A stretch of DNA of 64,000 nt. It comes from Geobacter argillaceus. Lineage in GTDB: Bacteria > Desulfobacterota > Desulfuromonadia > Geobacterales > DSM-12255. Of the stretch, positions 33,162-40,883 are shown piece after piece. Within the stretch, counting starts at the first letter, position 1; every line of letters starts with the position of its first letter. The stretch lies in contig NZ_VLLN01000002.1 of NCBI RefSeq assembly GCF_007830735.1, forward strand, positions 124,001 through 188,000, read 5' to 3'. Under the pieces are notes generated by a model, which ran no database searches, had not been told where the DNA came from, and saw only the letters and a list, made by a program, of their open reading frames with translations. The position numbers and the translations under genes are program-made.

Positions 33162-33482
33162 CTATGTCGCCAGTTGCTTTAGCCGGGTCAGCGTGTCGGG
33201 GAACTTGCGAACCAGCAGTATGAGGGCAGCGGCCTGGTCGTTTGGCTTGGCCCGCCCCTGCTCCCATTTTTCAAGGGTGCGGGGGGAAACATGCAACTGA
33301 TCCGCGAAGACCGGACGCGACAGGTTGAGTTTCTCCCTCGTGTCCCGGATGATCTCCGGCGTAACCTCCGGCATGGTCCTCTGTTCAACGGAGTACGTCT
33401 TGAGGGTGATCTTGCCGTCAAGATGCCGATTGATCTCATCGATCCCCTGCACCAGTTCGGCAAACAGATTACGCTTTTTCAT
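33162..33482 (-). CDS. HigA/NadS-like XRE antitoxin
   Basis: A 106-residue antitoxin starting MKKRNLFAELVQGIDEI at 33482. The helix-turn-helix is in REKLNLSRPVFADQLHVSPRTLEKWEQGRAKPN, the typical XRE pattern. It follows its toxin gene with a 4-bp overlap (HigB-HigA order), but that toxin is frameshifted. The antitoxin frame is intact, as expected if toxin loss is tolerated while the repressor is retained. Confidence 0.88.
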   Translation of the reverse strand: MKKRNLFAELVQGIDEINRHLDGKITLKTYSVEQRTMPEVTPEIIRDTREKLNLSRPVFADQLHVSPRTLEKWEQGRAKPNDQAAALILLVRKFPDTLTRLKQLAT

Positions 33483-33795
33483 CGGCTCCATGCCTCCACC
33501 AGCTTTTTGAGCTGTTCTTTTTCCTTTGCCGTCAGATCGCTTACTTCATTCTTGCCGTAAATGTTCAGCAGATAGATGTGGCCGTGGCCGGTTCTCCAGT
33601 AGCAAATCACCCGCACCCCGCACGTTTGCCTTTCCCGTGCGCACTCCACCGGATTTTCCTGATTCCGCCGGTTCCCTTGATGATGTCGCCGGCATCGGGG
33701 CGATCCTTCAGGTGGGCTTGCAGCTCGCCGTGCTCTTCATCGGAGAGGTACTCGGCAACTATGCGGCTGTAATGTGCCGTCTCGATAAATAGCAT
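33479..33795 (-). pseudogene. HigB-like (RelE-superfamily) toxin with a frameshift
   Basis: The 5' part reads MLFIETAHYSRIVAEYLSDEEHGEL ... GGIRKIRWSAHGKGKRAG, then hits a TGA. If one G is restored in the G-run near 33612-33618, the frame continues VRVICYWRTGHGHIYLLNIYGKNEVSDL to the end and stops 4 bp into the antitoxin start. RKIRW and GVRVIYY-like segments are the HigB/RelE active region. A sequencing error in the homopolymer is the main alternative. Confidence 0.85.
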
Positions 33796-33871
33796 AATTC
33801 ACTATACCCTTTTAGCGTACCCCAGACAAGATAGTTCAGCGTTCCCCGCCCCTTACTCTTCAATCCTCGTT

Positions 33872-34924
33872 TCACCGCCGTAACGCATCGAGGATTTTCC
33901 GTAGCGGCGCGGTCAGGCGCCAGGAGAGGGAGGATTCAAGCTGGTCGAGGCGTTCCAGGCGTTTTTGCAGGGCGGTGATGGTGGCGTCGCGGTTTTTCTC
34001 AGATTCACCTTTCAGATCTTCAACCGAACATTTCAACGTTTCGATTTCTCCAGCAGCAGCGCAACATTCTCTTCTTCTGTCAATCATGTACCGCCGCATC
34101 GATTCAAACTGATGCATGCCGATAGTTACCCGACTGCCATTTGCTCCCTGACAATCAAAAACAACCCGACTGGCATTATCAAGAATGTACTGTAGAACAA
34201 CAAAACTAAAAATGGTGATTTCATTTGATCTCGACACTTCCAACAAACCTGTTGCCAGTTCCGGATCGAGGTCGAATGACTCTGATATTTTTTGTATTTC
34301 ACGTATCAGAATCTTACCAAATTGTTGAAAATGATCGGGTGCCCATTTGGTTTCGTGCCAGACATGGTAAGCCAGTGGCGAGACTATTTCCTTGCACGGA
34401 ATGCCCCGGATCAATGGGACCATCGGCGCCCAATAATCCCACCATGGTGCGCCAAGACAGAATTCCGACGGTGGATAACAGGCAAGAATAGACCGGTCGA
34501 AAAAGAAAAAATCGAACCCTACGAAAAATATCTCGCCGTCGCTGTCTTCTGGTGACGTGACATCAATCCGGGAGCCAAAAAGAAAAGAACCGCGTGACTC
34601 TCTGCTGATGAACTCTTTGAAATCTCCGTCAGCACGCAGAAAAATGTCTGAATTGATAATGCCACAAATGTCAGCACCTGATTCAGTCAAAGCCCTGCAT
34701 ACGTCGTCGAAATAGACAAACGGCTTGCCGGTAAGCTGCTCTGCTGTTCTGTCTGCTGACACAAAGGAAACAGAAGGGAAATATTGTTGAACTGCTTTGA
34801 TCTCAGAAGAAGAGTTGATGGAAATGACATCAAACCCCAGAGCCTGCCAACTGGCAATGGCTGACTGCTGGAGTTCGATATTGCGGGGAACGATGCTGGT
34901 GGCAACAACTAAGCGTGTTGGCAT
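33872..34924 (-). CDS. Probable glycosyltransferase-like protein with SLSW tail
   Basis: A 350-residue protein starting MPTRLVVATSIVPRNIELQQSAIASW. The N-terminal two thirds have a GT-A look: a beta strand, then DICGIINSDIFLRAD (NSD in place of DXD) and FFVGFDFFFFDRSIL, but no close GT2 motif set. The C-terminal third is a predicted coiled coil (ECCAAAGEIETLKCSVEDL) followed by RDATITALQKRLERL and SLSWRLTAPLRKILDALRR. That end is shared at DNA level with the broken copy at 30763-30948. The substrate is unknown. Confidence 0.65.
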   Translation of the reverse strand: MPTRLVVATSIVPRNIELQQSAIASWQALGFDVISINSSSEIKAVQQYFPSVSFVSADRTAEQLTGKPFVYFDDVCRALTESGADICGIINSDIFLRADGDFKEFISRESRGSFLFGSRIDVTSPEDSDGEIFFVGFDFFFFDRSILACYPPSEFCLGAPWWDYWAPMVPLIRGIPCKEIVSPLAYHVWHETKWAPDHFQQFGKILIREIQKISESFDLDPELATGLLEVSRSNEITIFSFVVLQYILDNASRVVFDCQGANGSRVTIGMHQFESMRRYMIDRRRECCAAAGEIETLKCSVEDLKGESEKNRDATITALQKRLERLDQLESSLSWRLTAPLRKILDALRR

Positions 34925-34939
34925 ATAGACACTCACTCT

Positions 34940-35971
34940 TCACAGCTTTTTAAACAGATCCAACATCTTTCTCATCGGGGCAGTCATGCGCCAGGAGAGA
35001 GTTTGTGTCAATTTTTCTGCTAACATCAGTCTGTTAGACAATTCTTCAAACTCAGTCCTTAACCTTGAAGTCACTATTTCCAATGAATCTTTTTCTCTCT
35101 GAAGGAAGGAATAGGTCTGATGAGATGAAAAATTCGGCCGCTGACCGGGAGGCAACAGTTCATTGTAGAAATCCCTCATGGCTGCATAATCAATTTCAAC
35201 AGGAGATGCCGCATCAATGATCGTACCAGTCCCTTCGTTTGTTACCACAGATGTTTCTTCGCGGACAACGGCGTCAACCTCCTCCAGGTATCTGTCCATT
35301 GAATTTACCGCCTTCTGGTTCCCATGGCTTCTGTACCCGCCCAGAAGGGCGTTAACAGAATAGATCCGAGCATATCTCGAAAACCTGACCCACAACTCAA
35401 AGTCTCCGGCATATCCCAAATCCGAACGGATATACCCACCTGCACGCTCCCAGAGCGAGCGGCGCCAGAAGGTACTCTCCTGCTGCATCCAAGGCACATC
35501 GTTTCTCATTTTCAGAAACTGATCGCGGCTGTACGTCATTAGTGAGGCACTGAGGCCGATCAGCTGTCCGTCCTTGTCCCAACAGGTATGCCTGCCGGTG
35601 AGCCACTCTATTTCAGAATGATCGGCAAAAACATACGCCGCCATGAACAAGGCGTTTGCATGATATTTGTCATCCGAATTCAACCAGGCCATGACCTCGC
35701 AGGAGCTACGGCAAAATCCGTTCTGTATTGCGGCATACTGGCCGTCATCGGGCTTGCTCTGCCAGTAAGTGAGGTATTTTTCGTATCTTTTGATGATCTC
35801 TACGGAACCGTCGCTGCTGCCGCCGTCCATGATGATGTATTCCAGGTTGGGGTAGTTCTGGGAAAGGATTGAGTCGATGCACTCTTCGAGATACTCTCCC
35901 TGATTGTAGGAGGGGGTGACGATTGTGATGGTAGGAAGTTGGCAAGTTGTCTGTTGAACGCCTGATTTCAT
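34940..35971 (-). CDS. Family 2 glycosyltransferase with SLSW-type tail
   Basis: A 343-residue GT2: ITIVTPSYNQGEYLEECI, IIMDGGSSDGSVEII, DDGQYAAIQNG and MAWLNSDDKYHANAL, with GGYIRSDLGYAGDFELW in the acceptor part. The C-terminus is a coiled coil ending TLSWRMTAPMRKMLDLFKK. It resembles the enzyme at 19820-20821, so the two may be paralogues. The start overlaps the stop of the upstream radical SAM gene by one base. Confidence 0.9.
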   Translation of the reverse strand: MKSGVQQTTCQLPTITIVTPSYNQGEYLEECIDSILSQNYPNLEYIIMDGGSSDGSVEIIKRYEKYLTYWQSKPDDGQYAAIQNGFCRSSCEVMAWLNSDDKYHANALFMAAYVFADHSEIEWLTGRHTCWDKDGQLIGLSASLMTYSRDQFLKMRNDVPWMQQESTFWRRSLWERAGGYIRSDLGYAGDFELWVRFSRYARIYSVNALLGGYRSHGNQKAVNSMDRYLEEVDAVVREETSVVTNEGTGTIIDAASPVEIDYAAMRDFYNELLPPGQRPNFSSHQTYSFLQREKDSLEIVTSRLRTEFEELSNRLMLAEKLTQTLSWRMTAPMRKMLDLFKKL

Positions 35972-36909
35972 TAGCCGGCTCGAAATCGGGTTTTTACTTT
36001 AGTAACCAGACGCTTGAACTTGGAGAGAGTCCGCTCGTTTTCGCCAAGAAAAATTTCACGTTGTGAATACCCTTTCTTCTGGCATTCCTGCAGATACAGG
36101 TCGTGAAAAAAGTAGTTGTAATTACAACCGCACGACTTGTTCGGGCATTTTTTCATGTCGCGCAAGAGGTAGTGGGAAATTCCAGGGAATCCTTCTTCGA
36201 CCAGCGAAACGTTATTCCCTGTCTTTCTTGTTGTACACCACAAATCATATTTCAAAGTCCCGTTAGCCTCTATCAGGAAATAGAAATACCCCAGCGTGCA
36301 TCGCTTGCCCAGAGAACGATTAAAGCTTGCAGAGGATATTTTCTCTCCATCGACAACTTTGCCGTTATCAGTCCAGGGGGGAATGAAGGTCTGATACTGT
36401 ATGGTCAAACCGGTTTCGTTCTGAATCCGGGCCAGTTCAGCAAGATCTTTGCTGGTGAGCCCGTTATCAACCTGGGAAATAGTTACGGGTAGTTTCTGTT
36501 TGTATTCATTGACAACCGAAATAATATTGTTTATTTCCCGCTCACTTCTTAGTGCAACGTGAAGGCTGACCCCAACCTGTGAAACATACGGCGCTATTCG
36601 TCTGAACCTATCAACAGCCCGCAAGTTTGTGATAAGGCGAATCTCGATGTTGCCAGCGGCAGCAAGCAGACGAACTGCCTCCTCAATTCTTACGGCGACA
36701 GTCGGTTCTCCTCCGGTTAAATTAACAATGACTTTTTCAAACTCCTGACTGACATCGACCAGTTTTTGAGCAACTACAATCTCAGCCCCAGGCCTATAAA
36801 GCATTTTAAGAGAGTTTTTGTGTGAGTACTCTCCCTTATTCACACAATATGGGCACCTGAGATTGCAGTTATCAATAACAACCCATTCAAAAAAACCCAA
36901 AGGTCGCAC
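35971..36909 (-). CDS. Radical SAM protein in polysaccharide locus
   Basis: A 312-residue radical SAM enzyme: the cluster motif is CNLRCPYC (CX3CX2C) near residue 15, followed by NLTGGEPTV (SAM-binding GGE). The C-terminal half has cysteines in KRCTLGYFYFLIEANG, LWCTT and KKCPNKSCGCNYNYF, which could bind an auxiliary iron-sulfur cluster. Translation starts at GTG with GAGGT upstream. Sandwiched between glycosyltransferases, it may modify a sugar or amino substituent of the glycan; the reaction is unknown. Confidence 0.82.
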   Translation of the reverse strand: MRPLGFFEWVVIDNCNLRCPYCVNKGEYSHKNSLKMLYRPGAEIVVAQKLVDVSQEFEKVIVNLTGGEPTVAVRIEEAVRLLAAAGNIEIRLITNLRAVDRFRRIAPYVSQVGVSLHVALRSEREINNIISVVNEYKQKLPVTISQVDNGLTSKDLAELARIQNETGLTIQYQTFIPPWTDNGKVVDGEKISSASFNRSLGKRCTLGYFYFLIEANGTLKYDLWCTTRKTGNNVSLVEEGFPGISHYLLRDMKKCPNKSCGCNYNYFFHDLYLQECQKKGYSQREIFLGENERTLSKFKRLVTKVKTRFRAG

Positions 36910-36912
36910 TAG

Positions 36913-37842
36913 TTACCTCTTGAAAAACTTTCTTACAAGTAAATTAAAGAGTGCCTCTTTTTGATATTCACAGCACCATACCTTTTTCACTATTTCATCA
37001 AGATATTTTTTGTCGTTCTTGATTTCAGAAGGGTGTCGCAGTGGGAAATCCATAGATTCCGATTTCAAACGTGCCGTAGGGTAATTCGGATCATGCGTAT
37101 GCGTTGCGTTCTCACCGAAGCCGACATTCGTGACCATGTTTTTTGAAGGTATGATTGAAAGCATATTGTATTTCAGCTGATGGTAAACCCATTGGTAATC
37201 CCATGTCGCAAATCCGTCGAGTAACCATGAAATTCTTTCATCCCAGTATTGTATCCAGTTGATATCCAGTTCAAAGTAATTGCCGACATTAAGTTTTCGA
37301 TACAGCCATAGCTTCCTGAATTTCATTTTTTTCCAATACAGCAAGTCATAATCGATCTTATTAGCCACCCTCCTCCAGGTAGCCCAACCCCACATGTTCA
37401 TGAACCGCGAAAAGCAGTAGCTGAATTCACATCCGGAATAGGCTAGATTGCTACCGTTTATAGAGTATATCCTGTTGTCATTGTGATAACGGTTCAGCAA
37501 ATCTTCACAATACGTGAAAAAGCTGTGGTCAGGAAGGCAGTCGTCCTCAAGGATAATTCCCTTTTCAACGTTTTCAAAAAACCAGCTTATTGCGGTGGAC
37601 GGGCCAAAGCGGCAACCGAGATTTCGTTCCTGGAATAATGTTTTCACGTCACATTCCCAGTCAATTGATGAAACGACCTTTCGAGTCTCTTCACAACGTA
37701 ACCTGTCAGTCACAACAGCATCCCGTGGGCCATCAGCGGCAATGAACAATTGTCGAGGTTGTGCCTGGCGGATCGCTTGGAATACTTGTGAAGCTGTTTC
37801 TGGGCGATTGAATATGATGAACAATATTGGAGTTGATAACAT
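36913..37842 (-). CDS. Nucleotide-diphospho-sugar transferase-like protein
   Basis: A 309-residue GT-A-like protein. LFIIFNRPETASQVFQAIRQAQPRQLFIAADGPR is the typical opening of this hemolysin-locus glycosyltransferase group, and GIILEDDCLPDHSFF supplies the metal-binding EDD. FMNMWGWATWRRV is another conserved stretch. It is AT-rich and 3 bp from the radical SAM gene. The sugar is unknown. Confidence 0.82.
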   Translation of the reverse strand: MLSTPILFIIFNRPETASQVFQAIRQAQPRQLFIAADGPRDAVVTDRLRCEETRKVVSSIDWECDVKTLFQERNLGCRFGPSTAISWFFENVEKGIILEDDCLPDHSFFTYCEDLLNRYHNDNRIYSINGSNLAYSGCEFSYCFSRFMNMWGWATWRRVANKIDYDLLYWKKMKFRKLWLYRKLNVGNYFELDINWIQYWDERISWLLDGFATWDYQWVYHQLKYNMLSIIPSKNMVTNVGFGENATHTHDPNYPTARLKSESMDFPLRHPSEIKNDKKYLDEIVKKVWCCEYQKEALFNLLVRKFFKR

Positions 37843-37849
37843 CGGTAGC

Positions 37850-38725
37850 TTAGGTGTAACCGAGGGATTTTAAAAATTTCCCATAATGTTTTTGAATATA
37901 AACTGTTTCTTCATCTTTAAAATGTTCTTTCCATCTACCAATACTGCTATCATCGATGCTTTTCTTATGTTCAAGGTCGTATGTTCCAGCTTCCCACTTT
38001 GGGAGCGTATGATTAAATTTACTGTAATTTAATATTTCAGGTTCAAAATCAACCCCGATGAAATCGCATACTACTTTCAAAGTACTTTCAGGCTTAGTAA
38101 CAAGGTCTTCATACTTGATTCTTATTTTTATTTTATCTTTTTCATCGAGCAGTTTCCTTATCTTCAGCTCCCAGTCGTACCAACGCTTAAAAGCATTTAA
38201 ATGGTTCAATTCACCATAATCATCTATTGCTCCAAAGACTTGACTCTTATTTTCCACTAGAGAACAGGCTGAATCTCTTCCATCTCTAAAGATATGTATA
38301 TATTTAGAGATGGGGTATAAAGAAAGGAGAAATTCTAGATATTTTATATCTTGCGGTGTCTTTAACACCAGGATATCTTTATTCTTATTACGAATTATTG
38401 GAGTAAATATTTCAGATATAAAACATCTTGTGGCATGCAGTATAATATTTTCATCAACATCAGGCAGATTTTGCACTGGACCCCATTTATCATCTACAAG
38501 AAACTGAGATAATTGTCGTACTGAGTTATCGCCATAACCACCAAGTATCCAAGGTGTTTCTGATGGCGCTACAATTTTGCTGTGACTGTCAAGGATAATT
38601 CTTAATAATGTTGTTCCAGACCTAAGAACTCCGATAATAAAAATCGGGACGAGTGGTTTATTAATAATATTAGTTTTCAGATGATCTATATTAATTTTTT
38701 TTCGCGATCTAAAAAAACTGATCAT
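37850..38725 (-). CDS. PAPS-dependent sulfotransferase-like protein
   Basis: A 291-residue protein. IFIIGVLRSGTTLLRIILDSHSKI contains the 5'-phosphosulfate-binding loop, and HIFRDGRDSACSLVENK matches the 3'-phosphate-binding region (R-D-x-R-D-x-x-x-S). The end, SIGRWKEHFKDEETVYIQKHYGKFLKSLGY, is the usual sulfotransferase close. It should transfer sulfate from PAPS to a glycan. PAPS could come from CysD/CysNC encoded at 25.5-28.3 kb. Start 38725 (MISFFRSRKK) is uncertain; a GTG lies 9 bp upstream. Confidence 0.85.
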   Translation of the reverse strand: MISFFRSRKKINIDHLKTNIINKPLVPIFIIGVLRSGTTLLRIILDSHSKIVAPSETPWILGGYGDNSVRQLSQFLVDDKWGPVQNLPDVDENIILHATRCFISEIFTPIIRNKNKDILVLKTPQDIKYLEFLLSLYPISKYIHIFRDGRDSACSLVENKSQVFGAIDDYGELNHLNAFKRWYDWELKIRKLLDEKDKIKIRIKYEDLVTKPESTLKVVCDFIGVDFEPEILNYSKFNHTLPKWEAGTYDLEHKKSIDDSSIGRWKEHFKDEETVYIQKHYGKFLKSLGYT

Positions 38726-38837
38726 ATCTTCCACCGTTAAAAGGTTAAATTAATTTATTCCTGCGACTATCTCTTGCGCAATCAAAACAATTAACTAACT
38801 ACAATCTATAAATAGCATCGATAACTATATGATATGT

Positions 38838-40493
38838 CTAAATATCAAGTCGCCCCAGCAATGTAACCCTGCGTTTCTGACTATAGTCGTCTAAGTGTAA
38901 CAATCCTATTGGTACGGGGTCTGGTATTGTCAACTCCTCTAGCTTGAATCCTAGACCTTCCAGTACTGACACCAATCGCTTCAGACTCGGCACTTTTTTG
39001 TAACTAGTTTCAGCAATGCCATCGAATTTCCAACCACCTGGCTCTTGAATATATTTTTCCTCCTCTTCAACCCTCGTATCAACTAGAATTGCTTCACGAG
39101 TCATCGACCGTAGAAACTCTAGTAGGTTCTCATAATTGGGAATATGATACAAAATCCCACAGCAGAGAGTGAAATCAAATGGACCACGTCTACGAATCTT
39201 ATCCCAAGTTTCCAGATCACAGACATTTCCATGAATAAATTCCCAATCACCTTGAGGTAAAATACGGTTTTGTTCCCAGAAGAGTTGTCCCTGACGCACT
39301 GTGTCCAAACGGCCTTCAACCCCTAAAAACCGCGAGGCGCCTAACTGCACGTACTTTGATGACCAGTACCCACAGTTGCTTGCGATATCAAGAAGAGATT
39401 TCCCGTGGAAATCATATCGCTCCTTTACCAGATCAATCCATATTTTACCCATATACTGTACACGGCTTCTCAAGCCTTCTGCTGACTCCCTAGAACCTAT
39501 TCCTGGCACGACTTCAATGCCAGCAATCCTAAGAGGATAATACCAAGGATTCAGTGCCTCTATTTGCCCTTCAAGCGACTGCCCAACCGGGATAGGATGC
39601 ATGTATTTGACTTCCTCTGGCGGGAAGACGGACTCAAAGTAATTACGATGAAACGTGTAGACCTCCCTTTGAGTTACATCTTGTGGCAGCGCTTTGGTAA
39701 ACTTCTCATCCCAATCACGACCGTAATGTTCAAGAAAGTAGTTCGCTGCAAACTTCCTTGCGCTATCTTCGTATTCTTGACGACTCACCACATTTTTAGT
39801 CTTCCCATAAGTGGTGCCTCCGAGATGTTCAAACTGTACAATGTCGCAATAAGCCAGTGCCCATTTCCCTGTAGAATAAATTTTATATGATAATTCGTGA
39901 ATAGCTCCCCAGCAGTAACGAAAATCTGGATTTAAGAAACCGACTTCTCGTAACACCTCTCCACGCACCATAAGTGACAAATATTCACAGACAGCGACTT
40001 TGCGAAAATCTTGCCCGATTTGAGGACATGCGCCGGGATATTCCTTTCCTACACCCACATTGGTTGGGCTCATAAGCCCCAACTCAGGATGTTCTTCCAT
40101 AAGTTTCACCATGCGAGTCATGGCCAACGGTTGGCCATCAAAACGAAGGTCATTCATCATCACCCAATAGTAACGATAGTTGGCAGCTACTGCTGCTTGG
40201 CGAATGCCAACGTTGTGTGCGTAACATTTCCCACGGAAATGGGTATCTTCATATTCGATTGTTGTATAGGGGCTTCGTCCTTCGGGTTGCGAGCCGATAT
40301 CGACCACATAAAGGTCAAATGTCAGATTACTTTCATTGCTGAATGCGAGGATCTGCGCGCAAAGGTAATCGGTCAAATCGCGCCGATCACGATTGACAAT
40401 AACAAATGCAACATCCTTGACAGGTTTTTCTGCAAAAGAAATGGGCAGTAACTGTCCTTTTGAATCCCAAATCCTGCTAGCAATATTAATCAT
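38838..40493 (-). CDS. Glycosyltransferase-methyltransferase fusion
   Basis: A 551-residue two-domain protein. The N-terminal half (20-290) looks like a GT2 relative: VAFVIVNRDRRDLTDYL, RGKCYAHNVGIRQA, YYWVMMNDLRFDG. The C-terminal half (about 340-551) is a SAM methyltransferase with motif I LLDIASNCGYWSSKYVQLGASRFLGVEGR and FDFTLCCGILYHIPNYENLL, similar to the CmoB/DUF1698 group. It probably adds and methylates a sugar, perhaps capping the chain. It overlaps the RapZ-C-like gene by 4 bp, so the two are translationally coupled. Confidence 0.82.
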   Translation of the reverse strand: MINIASRIWDSKGQLLPISFAEKPVKDVAFVIVNRDRRDLTDYLCAQILAFSNESNLTFDLYVVDIGSQPEGRSPYTTIEYEDTHFRGKCYAHNVGIRQAAVAANYRYYWVMMNDLRFDGQPLAMTRMVKLMEEHPELGLMSPTNVGVGKEYPGACPQIGQDFRKVAVCEYLSLMVRGEVLREVGFLNPDFRYCWGAIHELSYKIYSTGKWALAYCDIVQFEHLGGTTYGKTKNVVSRQEYEDSARKFAANYFLEHYGRDWDEKFTKALPQDVTQREVYTFHRNYFESVFPPEEVKYMHPIPVGQSLEGQIEALNPWYYPLRIAGIEVVPGIGSRESAEGLRSRVQYMGKIWIDLVKERYDFHGKSLLDIASNCGYWSSKYVQLGASRFLGVEGRLDTVRQGQLFWEQNRILPQGDWEFIHGNVCDLETWDKIRRRGPFDFTLCCGILYHIPNYENLLEFLRSMTREAILVDTRVEEEEKYIQEPGGWKFDGIAETSYKKVPSLKRLVSVLEGLGFKLEELTIPDPVPIGLLHLDDYSQKRRVTLLGRLDI

Positions 40494-40861
40494 GAAGGCT
40501 CTTCCTCCCGGTGAACCACTTTATTTGCAACGTCTTGTTCTTTGAGTTGTCTGGAAATCTCCTCAACCAGTATATAACTCCTATGTCGCCCTGAATTACA
40601 ACCGAATGCAAAAACCTGTGACTGATCCAATGGAGCAAGCATTTTTATAAGAGGCACGACATATTTTAGAAACTCTATAACTGAAGGTTGCTGCAAAACG
40701 TAATCACGCATTTCATCATCAGGGACTGCAAAAAAACCCCATTTCGATTCTCTTGCCGGATTCTTGATAAACCCAACATCGAAATAGTAATTAGCATTAG
40801 GGATACCATATTTAAACCCGAATGACATAAGCTTCACAGATACTTTGCCTTTTCTTGACAT
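40490..40861 (-). CDS. Free-standing RapZ C-terminal domain protein
   Basis: A 123-residue protein. VKLMSFGFKYGIPNANYYFDVGFIKNP and FAFGCNSGRHRSYILVEEISRQL match the C-terminal domain of RNase adaptor RapZ (S-F-G-f-K-y-G-x-P, D-v-R-f-l-x-N-P, and the G-C-T-G-G-x-H-R-S loop), which binds GlmY sRNA and glucosamine-6-phosphate in enterics. The N-terminal kinase-like domain is absent. Position directly before a glycosyltransferase-methyltransferase gene (4-bp overlap) suggests amino-sugar sensing or binding in glycan synthesis; this is inference. Confidence 0.85.
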   Translation of the reverse strand: MSRKGKVSVKLMSFGFKYGIPNANYYFDVGFIKNPARESKWGFFAVPDDEMRDYVLQQPSVIEFLKYVVPLIKMLAPLDQSQVFAFGCNSGRHRSYILVEEISRQLKEQDVANKVVHREEEPS

Positions 40862-40883
40862 GTTTACCGCCCTGAATATGTTT

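Noticed and set aside
33600-33620. UGA in the HigB-like gene as selenocysteine
   Set aside because: The frame after this UGA does not match the toxin; the matching frame is shifted by one base.
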